Translations under genes and position numbers: made by a program
Source of the DNA: Nageia nagi
Taxonomy: Eukaryota; Pinophyta
NCBI GenBank assembly: GCA_050084985.1
Contig: JBITNC010000002.1
Coordinates: 21,328,001 to 21,392,000, forward strand
Reading direction: 5' to 3'
DNA length: 64,000 nt
The notes under the pieces: model-generated
Told to the model about the DNA's origin: nothing
Database searches by the model: none
Seen by the model: the letters and a program-made list of their open reading frames with translations, nothing else
Shown: positions 47,751-60,239 of the stretch, in pieces
Numbering within the stretch: position 1 is the stretch's first letter
Layout of the letters: each line of letters starts with the position of its first letter

Positions 47751-49514
47751 GTAATGTGTACAGATCCATGGACTCAATAATGCGCAGAATGAGTTTTTCT
47801 ATCATGGAGAAAATGCAAGACTTGGGTATAGTTTGACAACACGCATGATACAAGAATAGTTTCATGGATGGTTGGATGTATACAAAAAAAATAACATGTT
47901 CTAAAATGGCATAGAATACTTTAAAGCATTTATAGCAGTCAAATGTAGGGCCAAACTCTAAACCTTTTCGAGCATTTTTCAATGTGTACCATGATGGAAA
48001 CGCTAGGTAAAGGTTGGGAGATCTTTCAAGAGGAATTGAAAATGGTTTGTCATCAAATTTTGTGGCTATGAGTGCCTTATTAACCATGTATGATAAATGG
48101 AAGAAAAAATACACAAGATCCAAGAATAGATATTACGGTACCTATTATCAACTTTTCCATGTACATAGCAAAAACTATAGAAGAAAATAATAAAATTCAT
48201 GGAGGGTATTGGAAACTAAACATGCCCTTACATATTATCTTAGCAATTAAAAATTTTGTCTCTCTAAATTTACAATTAGGTAAGGAGTACATGTAATATA
48301 TCAACCAAAAGGGGTCCATTCTAAGTACTTCATTGAAGTCATACAGAGTTTATGAAGTCATCTTTCTTCAAAAACTATAACAATTGCAGAAGGCTTACAA
48401 TGTAACTATACAAATGTACAAATCTTACATCTAATAATTAAAAAGATGTCTTTCCAAAGTACCTTATATAGTAAATATTTAATAGATCTATCTTTCTTCA
48501 ATTAAGAAATAAATGCATCACAACTTGTCTAAACATTGTACCAATTATATGTAAGAGTACCATATGATACAGGGAATTCTTTTCCCATATATTTTACTAC
48601 TACATTTTCATAAGAATAAATGATCCTATCAAACATACAATGTAACAAGCATTTTAGACCATAACTCAAAGCAAAGAAAAGTAATAGGCTTAAGAGGAAA
48701 TCTTTCTCCACAGATTTTAACTAAAATTCTTGAAAAGAATGGGAGAGAATATTTATTCCTCTAGAATTATCCAATATTTATAGGTCAAATGGGCCTAATA
48801 CTTTCAAGAAAAGAACTATTGTTCCACCTCATCACATTTACACGTAAAGGTGAAGATGTTAATATTTTTGTAAAGGTTTTGAGATATCTACAAGACTTCA
48901 TTTCAAATCATTAGCACCTACCTTCAAATAAGAAATTATTTTTTAATATGCCAAAGTATTTTAATTATGAAGAAAATACAAGTGTTCTTTCTTACCCTTA
49001 AATATAGTTTTATTGATTTTCATTAATATCCTAGGTTAAAAATTTGAATTTCAATCAATAAAATATTTTTTGTAGGTAGAAAATGCACATTAATATTTTT
49101 AACACACATTTATTACTTGTAGCAATCCTTTCATCCTGCAAGATAAATTTATTAGTGCACATTCATATTTGTATACAAAAACATTTTCAAAAATATAATT
49201 TTAATATGCATCGATATGATTTACTAGGGTCCTTATGAGTCTATCAACAATTTAATGCCAATAATTTCCTCACTCTTACCAATTCATTTCCTTAACCACT
49301 CATCCTAGTTCTTAGGGATCTCCATCATGGTTCCTTCGTTAGATCGACCTATCACCTGTGTCACACAAAATCTTGAATCCAGTATCATATTGACATAAGT
49401 AATACATATTTTCATTTAAAATTTAGCATCATTTAGAAATATTTTAAAATATGGTTTCATTCACATCCTCGATGATGCTCGAGGTCAAGTAGTGCTATCG
49501 AGCGGGTTGTTACA
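47750..49514 (-). repeat. Third, partial copy of the giant LTR
   Basis: Ends GTTGTTACA at 49514, the same type of terminus as TCATTACA at 28505. Homologous blocks in order: 'caagataaatttattagtg' (49139) with 'caaggtaaattttgttagtg' (28095), and 'accaattcat' plus 'ggatctcc' (49260-49322) with 28239-28287. A plus-strand PPR fragment lies in the same relative place. More diverged and shorter than copies A and B. The lower boundary is approximate. Confidence 0.55.
47940..48130 (+). pseudogene. PPR fragment in the third giant-LTR copy
   Basis: Broken frame with VGPNSKPF, then MMETLGKGWEIFQ and, after shifts, ENGLSSNFVAMSALLTMYDK-like sequence. It matches the order of the motifs at 26110-26370. Confidence 0.5.
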
Positions 49515-49683
49515 ATAATAATAATCTTTATTATATTCAAAATAACTTAAAATATGAATCATGTATATGATATTGTATTGTAATATCAACTTTATATTGA
49601 TATATGTATTATTACCATTAATTATTTAATATTTCTAAATATGATTTATTAAATAAATAATAAATCATTTTTAAGCATGTACA
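49515..49683 (-). repeat. Element X LTR fragment, upper copy
   Basis: About 85% similar by eye to 45230-45399 (aacttaaaatatgaa..., tgtattattaccattaat...). On the minus strand it starts TGTACATGC. The giant-LTR copy abuts it. Confidence 0.4.
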
Positions 49684-49689
49684 CTTATC

Positions 49690-50560
49690 ATGGGTTACGA
49701 AAAGATAGCCTAATGGAACTGACCAATCATCATTTATATATATGAAAATGATGAAAGATAAAGGCATGTTCATAATCAATTGCACCATATGATATAAAAT
49801 AATCTAAATGCACCAACATATGATATAAAATTATCTAATTACACTATATTGGTATGAAATGATGTTATTGTACCATATAATATGAAATAACAAGTGCACG
49901 ATATGATATGAAATGATTTAAATACACCATATAGTTTGAAACAATGTAACTGTACCATATGATATGAAATATACACTAACATATGATATGAAATTTATCT
50001 AAATACACCATATGGTTATAAATAATATAGTTGGTAAAATAAGCTTGTAATACTTAGTAACTATTTTTTTATTTCAATAATATATCTTTTTTTGTGAATA
50101 AAATATCCAAAATATTATGAATTATGCTCAAATGATTCAAATATGCTCTACAATTTTGATTATTACTCAATCAATTCAAATATGATATATAGTATTGCTA
50201 CGACAATATTTTAATTTATAAGCACCAAGTATAAATAGCACATAATGCATCTTGTGAGATAAATATTGGGTCTTATGTATTGTTTCACATTTCACATACA
50301 TGTAATCAAGGTAGTCATAACCACAATATTCAAGGTAAAACCATTTTCAACTATTATTTGATGAATTTCCATACCTTCTTCTAGAGCTCATATTTTGCAT
50401 ACATATCTATAGGCCTCGAGTATTGTTCCACATTTTACATACATGTCTATCCAAGTATTCAAAACCACAACATTCAATTTATAAAGCACCAAGTAGACAC
50501 TTACACATACCCAATTTAGGGTTTGTGGGTATTTTTGCATCCAAGATTAATCAAAGTGAG
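49690..50560 (-). pseudogene. PPR-derived repeat, copy 2
   Basis: Same arrangement as 43423-44670: 'gatagcctaatggaactgac', a short TA tract, the catatgatatgaaat repeat, and a minus-strand PPR fragment at 50240-50550. That fragment reads MEIHQIIVENGFTLNIVVMT and a CGTILEAY-type motif. A degraded copy with many stops. Confidence 0.6.
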
Positions 50561-50569
50561 TCAAATTAT

Positions 50570-51068
50570 GATGTTGGTAATGGGCTATCGAAGGATAGCC
50601 CAATAGAACTAACCAATCACCATTTATATATATTCAAATGATGAAATATAAAGGCATGTTCATAGTCAAGTGCACTATGTGATATAAAATTATCCAAATG
50701 CACCAATATGATCAAGTAAACCAAATAATATAAATGATCCAAATGCACCAACATATGATATGAAATTATCTAATTATACCATATTAGTTTCAAATGATGT
50801 TATTATACCATATGATATGAAATTATACAAATATGATCTACAGTACTGCTATCGTAATATTTCTATTTTCTAGCACCAAGTAGACACATCCACACACCCA
50901 AGTAGTAATTTTTGGAAAAATAATGGAATGAAACATAAAAATTGATAGATATGAATGCAAAATGAAATGGAATATAAAACCTAATAAACATAAAACCATT
51001 ATTTTTATCTGATACATCCATGTACCCAATTTAGGATTTATGAGTATTTTGGCACTTAACCTAGGCAT
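50570..51068 (-). pseudogene. PPR-derived repeat, copy 3 (short)
   Basis: Begins again with 'gatagcccaatagaactaac' and the catatgatatgaaat words. It ends in an E-motif-like remnant on the minus strand (WVCGCVYLVLENRN near 50850-50910, and NPKLGTWMYQ near 51020). Confidence 0.5.
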
Positions 51069-51540
51069 TTAGTATATTGGAAAGGCAATATGAGAGAAGA
51101 TGAGATGCAAGTAGGTATTTCATTCCATGATATTGTATTATTCTTCCATGATCCATCAGCTTGTATTCTTTTGGATTCTATAATATAAATCTTTGCTTTG
51201 AATTTTTCTACATTCTTTTAGAAAACTCATGAACCCTGCAAATATTGCATACCATGAAGTTGTGTTTGTATTATGCATTTTTCAAACTTATAATGAGTCT
51301 TGTGTATTCTTCCACATATTTCATGTTCTATGGTTTTTTTTAGAAAATCTATTTTGTGTATCATGCAATCATTATAGACCATGAAACTATATTTTCATCA
51401 TGCATCTTGTTAAATAAATCTCAAGTCTTGTTTTATTCTTCCACATGTTTCAATTGTTAATGGTCCTTTTCTAGAAAACCTATTTTATGTATTGTATAAT
51501 CATTGTATACAATGAAACTATTTTCATTATGCATCTTGTA
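51069..51540. other. AT-rich interval, faint PPR-family similarity
   Basis: Two parallel stretches (51236-51390 and 51390-51540) share 'accatgaa', 'gtattatgcat' and 'cttccaca' words, an imperfect duplication of about 120 bp. No coding frame. Confidence 0.4.
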
Positions 51541-51641
51541 AAAAAACCCACAACATTTAATTTACAAGCACCAAGTAGACAGATCCACACACCCAATTGA
51601 AGGTTTATGGATATCTTAGAAATGAAGTTATGTACATAAAT
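51541..51641 (-). pseudogene. PPR E-motif fragment, left of copia 2
   Basis: The unit 'aatttacaagcaccaag', 'cacacccaatt', 'ggtttatggat' is the same as those at 59753-60060. The copia 2 insertion separates it from the rest of the array. Confidence 0.55.
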
Positions 51642-52145
51642 TGTTGGATTGTATAATGTATTATTGTAAGGTTTTGTAATGTTTCTCTTTTCAATTTCAC
51701 TAATACTTAAAGGTATTCCTATATACTTTAATTATTTAAGTAAATATGATAATATAACTTATTCTTCACTCCATCTCATGAGCATACCCCTTGGGTAAAA
51801 GGGTGAAGCATGTCATGCTTTAGTATAATGGTTAAAAGGGTGATCCAAAGGAGGATTTTGGTCTATAAAAAAAAGGCCCCCTCTTTGTGATAATTCACCA
51901 AAAATTGTAAAGAAAACATATGCTCTAGGATTAATGATTAGGAGATGAAAAAAGAGTTCTCATAAGAGAGTTATCTTTGTGAATGAAGAAATATCTTAGA
52001 TAGTGGATGTAATTCTAGTTGAAAGAACTACTTTATATCTTGAGTCAATTTGTGAGATTGTTATTCTTAGATTTTTGATGTTAGAGTGAGCATACAAGTG
52101 ATCTTGATAGATTAAGATTATATTTTTTAAGGTAAAAATCCTTCA
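51642..52145 (+). repeat. Copia 2 5' LTR
   Basis: TGTTGGATTG...TCCTTCA. TATAAAA at 51864-51870 matches TATAAATA at 59463-59470 in the 3' LTR. Shared block 'ggttaaaagggtgatccaaa' lies just upstream of the TATA. Confidence 0.85.
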
Positions 52146-52147
52146 TT

Positions 52148-52159
52148 TGGTATTAGAGC
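52148..52159 (+). other. Copia 2 primer binding site
   Basis: TGGTATTAGAGC, one transition from the initiator-Met PBS, two bases after the LTR. Confidence 0.85.
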
Positions 52160-52561
52160 TTGGTGTGGAAGCTCTTCTTCAACATCTTGGTGATCTTCAT
52201 TCTTCATCCTAAACTCCATTGGGAGGTAAAAGAGCTTCAAAGGTATAACTTTCTTTTTTCTTTACTTTTTATTACTAACATATTTTGTGTTATGTTAGTC
52301 CTTTTTTTATGGAAAGATTTGCTTAAAGTAGCAATATATTGTGATGTAATATTTTTGGCTTATACTAATATTTCTTATTGTTAGTTGCAATTTTAAAATT
52401 GTTTATTATATTGCTATGATTTTTTGTATATATTTAGTTTGGAGATGTTATTTTGTATATAAAAAGGTTTGAATACAAAAAACTTATATTCTACATTCTT
52501 TTTAAAAAAGCAAACAATTATATAAAAAAATTTAATGAAAATTTTATATATATATATATAT

Positions 52562-52593
<32 letters not shown>

Positions 52594-54690
52594 TGTATAT
52601 TTGAAACCTTTCAATAGATGAAAAAAAAAAAACTCTGCAAATTTCTTGTGAGTAATTATTTTTTATACCTTATGTTATTGGTTTTAAAATAGGAGAGAAA
52701 GTATGGAGGGGATTTACTATAGGTGCAAATCCTTAGGACCAAAACCTTGATCTAGCACCTTAGACCAATGCCTATCCTATTCTTCTCCTATATGCTAAAG
52801 CATATCCTCCTTTTAATGCACTTTGTTCTCTCTTAATTGGTCACAATCCTCTCACATGCAATCTTCTTACACATAGTTCTATAAATTTTAGCCTCCACCC
52901 TGTATTCATTAGAAACCTATGTGCTAAAATCAATTGCTCATCCCTCTCCCTCTTACCTAGCCACTTGACCCCCTCCCTTGCAAGGTTTCTTTTTTATTAT
53001 TTTTTAAACCCTCTTTTTCTATGTTGGAAGTATAAGTAGCTATCTGCATTAACATTTTTTTATAAATTCTTGGTGGATGTCCATACATTTTTCTTTTCTT
53101 TCTCCATTAATGGGTGTCCTTATGGTGGGTGTCCATACTAGTTTATTTTTAAAGTATGCTTAATGAAAGCAATTTTTTATTTTTTTGACCATCATTATTT
53201 ATTAATTCAATCTAACTTGGAGTAAAGTGAGAATCAAAATTAAATGATGGCTTATTAATTATTTACCTTATTTACTTGGAGAAACTCATGAGATGGGTTG
53301 TAAGTTTTTTTTAAGGAGGAAGATACATTTTGGAGGTTTTTGTTTTTTCTCCTTAAAATTATTTCAAAGGCATTATAGAGGAATATTTATACAAGCAAAT
53401 TTTTTTTAAATGCCTTAATCAAATTGCAATTTACTTTGGTAAAAATTACTTAGAAAGAGTGATTTTAAGTAAAATGGGGAAAGGGGGAAAATCAAGTGAA
53501 TTAAAACTTGGTATTTTAAATTTCTTTCCTAAGTATTATTGAAGGGATCAAGTGATTTTAAGTAAAAAGGGGGAAATCATTTTATGAATTTTTTACTTAA
53601 TATTTTTAGATCCTTATGCAAATATTGCATGTCTGTTACTTAGATTTTAAGTGTTTACTTTGATAAAATCCTTATTCAAATATGTACTTGTGCAAATTAT
53701 GGAAATGATGCATGTTTATGCCTATCTAAGTATTTATCATTTTTGATAAATTCCTTATGCAAAGTTATGAATGGACTTATGCAAAATATGAACTTATATA
53801 AATATGTCCTTTAGGGGTTAGTAAACAAAACCCATTGGACTCTTAGGTTTCAAAGTTATTGATGGATTATGTATCAATTTTGTTATGCACTTTACTTTAT
53901 GTTTTGCATATATGATTTATTTATTTATGCAAAAATATTAAACATTGAATGTTCAAACCCTCTAAAATGAATACATATACATGTACATTCCATATCATGA
54001 CTTGTTTGGGGATCCACAAGGTGAGAAAAAGGCAAACTAAATCCTTTAGTTCGATGATGTTAATAGTCAAAAATCTATATGTTGGTTTGGACATAACTCC
54101 AATAGGTGGATAGGCATATGTGTAGTGATACCACATGTTCATATGTTCATTCAAGGATTATCCTAATAACTAAGAAGAAAAACTTGAAATCTAATCAAGA
54201 TTAATAATTTGGTCAATCCAACATATGTCATAACCTTCAAAAATAGTTAGTACTCCTCTTTGTGAGAGTATATTACTGACCAAGGTGAACTAGTTAAGGA
54301 TTGGTAGGACCTAGGCTCCACCTTGCAAGCATCTAGGTCAAGGCCTAATTTTAGATAAGAAAAAAAGCCTCAACATTATCCCTCTACATTTATGGTACTT
54401 GGTGATGTCAAAAGTGTTGGATACATGGGATGTATTATGAGTTCCTATTGTAAACATTTGCACATGTGAATTTTGTTTAACAAATCAAGAATGTCTTTTT
54501 ATAAAATTTAACATGGATGGTTGTTTTATTTAAACATGTATGGATGTTTAAAATTAACATATAAAGTTGGTTAATCTAGTCCACATGCTTACAAGGGTTA
54601 ACACTTTCACATTCTTGTGTAGCAAATGGGATACAACTTCTTACCCAAGCACATTCTTAATGGTTCCAAATTTGGTATTTGAGAACCTTT
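52160..54690 (+). other. Copia 2 leader, non-coding
   Basis: AT-rich, with no gag homology until about 54700. It contains the TATG microsatellite at 52565-52598 and a repeated 'gattttaagtaaaa' plus 'gggggaaa' block near 53461 and 53550. An unusually long leader; part may be a later insertion. Confidence 0.45.
52565..52598. repeat. (TATG)n microsatellite
   Basis: Eight or so uninterrupted GTAT units after a (TA)n run. Confidence 0.9.
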
Positions 54691-54699
54691 GATGAAAGT

Positions 54700-55500
54700 T
54701 GAATTGTAGGTAAGAAATATTTAGTAAATGGTTAATGAGAATCTAGTTACTCCTATAGATGAGAAGGTACTTAAGGCATACAACATCAAGAATGAGTTGA
54801 AAATCTTCATGATTTTTTATGCAGTGTTAGATGAATTGCTCCTCATGATTTCATCATCAACTTCAATAAAAGAAGCTTGGGATAGGCTCAAATAAATTTA
54901 CCTTGGATCTAAATTTTCAAAAAAAATTACTATTCTCCAAAATTTTCTTTAATCTCATCAAGGGTAAGATGAAAATATTGCCATCTACTTGAATAAAATC
55001 ATTGACCTTAGGACCCAACTTGTTGCTTATGGATGCAATTGGATCAAAAATAAATTCATGATCTTCATCATTCTTCAAATATTTTTATTAAAATTTAATA
55101 AATTTGTGATAGTAATTGAGAATAGGCTTGATGATGAAGAAGAAATTTCTCTCTTGAGATTTTTTCAAGGCTCCTTCTGAAGCATTAGGAAACTCTTAAA
55201 AAAAGGTGTTGATCTTTTCTCCAAAGAAAAATAATTTTTCTCTAGGAGAAACCAAAAATTTTTTTAATAATAAATTCAATCATCAAAAGAAATATTATCC
55301 TTCTTCCAAAAAGTTTGAGAAAAGTAACAACAATAATAACAACTTTCACAAGAAAAGAGATGGAAAAGGCAAGGCAACCAAACCAAATCCCAAGGAAAAA
55401 TTTGATGGAAATTGTAACTTTTGTGGAATCTATGGTCACAAAGAATATGATTTCTAAAAAAAAATAGAGAAGAAAAAAAAAAGGGTAATGGAAATGTAAA
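54700..55500 (+). pseudogene. Copia 2 gag
   Basis: UBN2-like blocks: KAYNIKNELKIFMIFYAVLD, SIKEAWDRLK, YLGSKFSKKITILQNF, then IIDLRTQLVAYGCN. A basic Asn/Lys-rich linker follows (55290-55390), then a zinc knuckle CNFCGIYGHKEYDF near 55414 whose last Cys is replaced. At least two frameshifts. Confidence 0.75.
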
Positions 55501-55549
55501 GAAATTCAAAGGTAAGAAGATAAAAGTTGGATTTGTTGCTGGACTCTAC

Positions 55550-58470
55550 TCTATGACTCACTCCTTTTTGATTGATTGGATTATTAACTTTAGATGCACT
55601 AATCACCTATGTTTTAAAAAATATAAGTATAGAAAATATGTAGTTATGATAGGTGATAATTCAATCCTTAAATATTAAGGGATTGAGAGTATTTTGATTC
55701 ACAAAAAAGTTCTTAAAATGTGCTCTATGTTTCTAAATTTAGAATGAATCTTCTCTCTATAATTCAAGCTACAAGGAAAGGATGCTCATTTCAATTCAAC
55801 TCATTCTTATGGTGCATTAAGAAGGGACTTTCCACTTTGGTTAAAGGATCAATGAAATATGATCTCTACATTATAAATCAAGTTCCAAGAAAGATGTGTC
55901 TTTCTATGAATGTTTATTCTAGGGGCAATCTTTGGTATCATTGTTTAGGGCACCTTAACCATAAAAGTATTCATGGCATAAAAAAAATATGGAAGGTTTT
56001 CCTTCAATTTCATCTTCAATTAGTTTTGTGAGAAGTGCATCTTAGGAAATATAAATAGATAAATGTTTGAAAAAGATAAGGTAATAAGAGCATCTCAATC
56101 TCTTTAGCTTATGCATTCAAATTTGATAGGTCTATTTCAAACCAAATCACTTAAAGGAGCATCTTATATCTTGAGCTTTATTAATGAATTTAGTAGGATG
56201 ATATTTGGTTATCTACTTGAGCACAAAGATCAAACCTTTGATAGCTTTAAAGATTTCAAAGCTTTAGTAAAAAATTAGACTAACCATAAAATCAAGATGC
56301 TAAGATCAGGTAATGGGAGATAGTATAATAGCAATGAATTTAATATTTTTATGCTAAGTACAAAATCAAGAGGCAATTTATGATTCTTTACACTCTTCAA
56401 TAGAATGATGTTGTCAAAAGAAAAAATAGGATAATTATGGATATGGTTATATGCATGTTGGGAAATCTTCCTAATTTCTTGTGGGGTGAAGTTGTGAGCA
56501 CTACAATTTACACCTTGATTAGGTGTTCCACAAAATTTATTGACGTTAAAACTCCTTTTGAGACATGGATAAGAATAAAACTTAATAATTCTCACCTTAG
56601 GGTATTTGGTTGTAAAGCATTCTTCTCTATTATTTCTAAGAAAAGGAAAAAGTTAGATAAAAGAGCTAAAAAATGCATCTTTATTGGTTATGTAGTCAGC
56701 ATAAAGGTTACAGGATCTACTCTTCATCCTACATAGTAGCATTTTTATCAAGAAATGTAAATTTCAATGAGTTTTCTAAAGAATCTACTTCTAATAATGA
56801 TGTTGATGATTCAAATGACTTATCAGTTACACCAAATTGGTTGGAGTTTGGTGTAAACAAGTCACCCTAAGAAAAAAATTCTCCAACACAAAGGATAATA
56901 AGAAGTATGACCTTGAACATATTTTTATTTACCAAAATTTATAATAAAAATGAGCCCTCATCATTTGAAGAATCTTCAAAGCATGAGTGCTGGATTGAAG
57001 CTATGAAAGTGGAGTATAAGGTGCTTATGAAAAATGAAACTTGGGACTTAGTTCCATATCCTAATGAAAAGAATATAATTGGCAATAAGTGGATCTATAA
57101 AATCAATTTCAAATCAATTGGAGATATTCAAAAATATAAGGTAAGGTTAGTAGCCAAAGGTTTTGCTCAAAAATATGGATTTGATTATGAGAAAACCTTT
57201 TTTTCATGAAAAAGATGCCCATTGTCATAATAATCCTTGCTCTTTTAATAGCTTAGGGATGGAACATTTTTCAACTTAACATCAAGAGTGCATTTCTCAA
57301 TGGTGAATTAGATGTAAAAATCTACATGATCAACTAGAAAGATTTATTGTGGAAGGAAAAGACTCATTTATGTGCAAGCTAAAGAAGTATTTGTATGGAA
57401 TTAAGCAAGCACCTAGAGCATAGTACAAGAAAATTTCAAGATACTTTATAGACATTAGATTCTCCAAGTGCTTCTTTGACTCTAATCTATATGTGCTTAA
57501 TCAAAGAAAATAAGTGGTCTTGATTCTCCTATGTGTGGATGATCTTCTAATAACTATAAATAATGATGAAATCATTCAAGAGTGTATATCCAAAATTAAG
57601 GTAACATTTGAAATGATTGATCTTGGTCTCTTGCACTAGTGTATTGGAATGCAAATGTACCAATATAAGAATTGTACTTATTTTAGTCAATCCAAGTATA
57701 TATTAGACATCTTACAAAAGTTTGGAATGGAGGAGGGTAGACATGTTATGATGTCAATCTATCTTGAAATCATTTTTTACCTTATCTCCAACTCTCAATT
57801 GGTAGATGCAATAGCTTACAGGTAATTAATTAGCAATCTTTTTTATTTGACTATTTCTAGGCTAGATATTACCTTTATAATGAATTTGATGGCACTATTC
57901 ATGTAGAAACTATATGTTGAGCACCTCAATGCTATTAAAAAAATCTTGAGGTGTGTTGCAAGGACAAAGTATGTTGCTCTCAAGTATTTTAAGTTTCCTT
58001 CATTTATTCTCTCAAAGTTCTTATATTTTAACTATGGGGGACATAGAGATGATAGGAAATCAATCTTTACATATGTATTTAGCATTGGTTCAAGTGCTAT
58101 CTCTTGGGATTCCAATAATCAAATTACTATTTCTCTTTCAACCATAGAATTCAAATACCAAGCCATGTTTATTGCAACCAAAAAAGCTATTTGGCTTAGG
58201 CATCTTCTAAAAGAAATTGGGTATGAGCAAGCTAGCCCATATCTAATTTCTTTACATAATTCATAAACTATTTCTTTGAATAGAATCTTATATTCCATAA
58301 AAAAATAAAACATGTAAAAATCCAAGCCTATTTCATTAGGTAAAAGGTTCTTGATGGCATCATACACTTGGAGTATTATCCATCAACCTTGAATTTTGCT
58401 AATTTGTTCACCAAGCCCCTTCCTAAAGCTTAGTTCAGTAAGTTTTAGGATGTTATAGGATTGGTGAAGT
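55550..58470 (+). pseudogene. Copia 2 pol
   Basis: Protease remnant WIINFRCTNHLCF near 55577 (active-site Asp changed to Asn). Integrase zinc region LWYHCLGHLNHKSIHGI (55930) and C-terminal part LPNFLWGEVVSTTIYTL...HLRVFGCKAFF...FIGYV (56437-56700). RT begins at 56907-57209 (CWIEAMKVEYKVLMKNETWD, KYKVRLVAKGFAQKYG). The palm has LKKYLYGIKQAPRA and CVDDLLITI, where YVDD has become CVDD (57533). RNase H is at 57946-58266 (SSAISWDSNNQITISLSTIE). It ends with TKPLPK-like sequence near 58420. Frame changes at least four times. Confidence 0.85.
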
Positions 58471-59240
58471 TACCCTCAAGGAGGAGTGAAGTTTGAATTC
58501 TTATATTGAATTCATATTTGTGATGAAAACTTCATCCCAAAGAAGATTTTTTATTATTTAGTGTTGATTTTGTTGTACACCTTCGTGGTAAGTTTGCTCT
58601 ATGTGAGGAACTTATTGTACAAATTTTTAGCATTTGATTGGCCATATTGTGCACTATTTAATTATCCATATATGAGAAACTTGTATGTGTCTTTTGGTAC
58701 TACTTAGTTATCCATGTGTAAGGAACTTGTATGTGCATTTTGTTATGCTCTATTTTGTAAATATAATCAACACGTATTTTATATACAATAAGTGACTATG
58801 ATTATTGGCTTGGCATCTTTGTGATGAATTATAGTGCATCATTGATCAATTTTTTAATGGCATTATTTGATTCATTTATCTAAGTAGATATTAATATGTA
58901 TATGTTATATCTAACTGATCTTATTATTGGAGCTTCTTATAGCTTGCAAGTTTCTTTTGAGATTGTAGGTTACTTCAAGTGTGCAAGCTCATGGAGACTC
59001 ATCATATCAAATTCCAAGTGGATAACAACTTTATGTACATTAAAACCAATTATGGTTAATGATTATATTGTAAACAATTTTTTAAAATGGTAAAGTAGTG
59101 AGTCTCAAACTAAGATCTTGCTTACTTCACAAAGATATAAAAAGTTATCATCTTTGATTGTATCTATATGGAGAAGAACTCTCTTACTCTCTCTTTCTTC
59201 TCTCTTCTTCACTCTGTCCCAATATTGCATTACAAGAGAG
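58471..59240 (+). other. Copia 2 3' untranslated region
   Basis: Begins after a purine tract AAGGAGGAGTG at 58478 and ends with AAGAGAG before the 3' LTR. Usually the PPT directly abuts the LTR, so this 0.75-kb stretch is extra. No coding signal. Confidence 0.5.
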
Positions 59241-59746
59241 TGTTGGATTGTATAATGCATTATTGTAAGATTTTTTAATGTCCCTCTTTGTAATTTCATT
59301 AATACTTAAAAGTATTCTTATATACCTTAAGTATTTAATTAAATATTATAATGTAATTTGTCCTTCACTCCATCTCATGAGCATGCACCTTGGTTAAAAG
59401 GGTGAGGCATATCATGCCTTTGTACAATGGTTAAAAGGGTGATCCAAAGGGGGATTTTGGCCTATAAATAGAAAGCCCTCTCTTTGAGATTACTGACCAA
59501 AAATTGTGAAGAAAAGTTATGCTCTAATATTAGTGATTAGGAGATGAAGAAAGAGTTTTTGTAAGAAATTTGTATTTGTGAATGAAGAAAGATCTTAGAT
59601 AGTGGATGTACTCCTAGTTGGAGGAATCACTTTATATCTTGAGTCAATTTGTGAGATTGTTATGCTTATATTTTTGATGTTATAGTGAACTTACAAGTGA
59701 TCTTGGTATATTAGGATTGTATTTTTAAGGGTCAAAATCCTTAACA
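59241..59746 (+). repeat. Copia 2 3' LTR
   Basis: TGTTGGATTG...CCTTAACA; consensus TATA box TATAAATA at 59463-59470. Confidence 0.85.
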
Positions 59747-59749
59747 AAT

Positions 59750-60175
59750 CACAACATTCAATTTGCAATAATCAAGTATACATATCTAGATATCCAATTC
59801 AAGTTTTATGGGTACTTTGGTAATCAAGTTAAAATATTCCTTAATATATCTTTCTTAAATCATAACATTTGATTTACAAGGGCCAATTAGACACATGCAC
59901 ACTCCTAATTCAAGTTTTATGGGTATTTTGGTTGTAAAGTTCAAAGCTCCGTTTAGATAGCCTACATGAACTACAACATTTGATTTACAAGCACAAAGAA
60001 GATACATGCACACACCCAATTCAAGGTTTATATATAGTTTGTAAATGAACTTCAAAGCTCCCTTAAGATAGCCTACATGGCTAAGAAGGTCAATAATGCA
60101 TGTATAATGATTAATCCTATAGTTGCAAGATATGCACAAAATGAAATACTTGTAGAGACTTTTAAGAAGATGCAA
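59750..60175 (-). pseudogene. PPR E-motif tandem array
   Basis: The minus strand reads NHYTCIIDLLSHVGYLKGAL, then LELGVCMYLLCACKSN, and again VGYLNGALNFTTKI, LELGVCMCLIGPCKSN. This is the C-terminal E motif of PLS-class PPR proteins (HYxCMVDLLGRAG..., VWxxLLGACKxH). At least three units of about 110 bp start near 59753, 59864 and 59973, and a fourth lies left of copia 2. Real PPR proteins carry one E motif, so this is duplicated debris. At 60090-60180 a plus-strand PPR scrap (ARYAQNEILVETFKKMQL) overlaps the array's end. Confidence 0.75.
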
Positions 60176-60239
60176 TTGTCAAGTGTAAAAATGGCTACAT
60201 GATGAAATATTATACTTTAAGAAAGTATCATTTCATATC

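Larger units (their letters stand above)
51642..59746 (+). mobile_element. Ty1/copia element 2, 8.1 kb, older
   Basis: LTRs of 504 and 506 bp (about 12-13% different by eye), an initiator-Met PBS, a 2.5-kb leader, and gag and pol remnants with many frameshifts. A 740-bp stretch separates the end of pol from the 3' LTR. No clear target duplication (flanks TAAAT and AATCA). More decayed than copia 1. Confidence 0.85.

Noticed and set aside
55242-55509. Two minus-strand open frames
   Set aside because: Antisense of the Asn/Lys-rich gag linker of copia 2.
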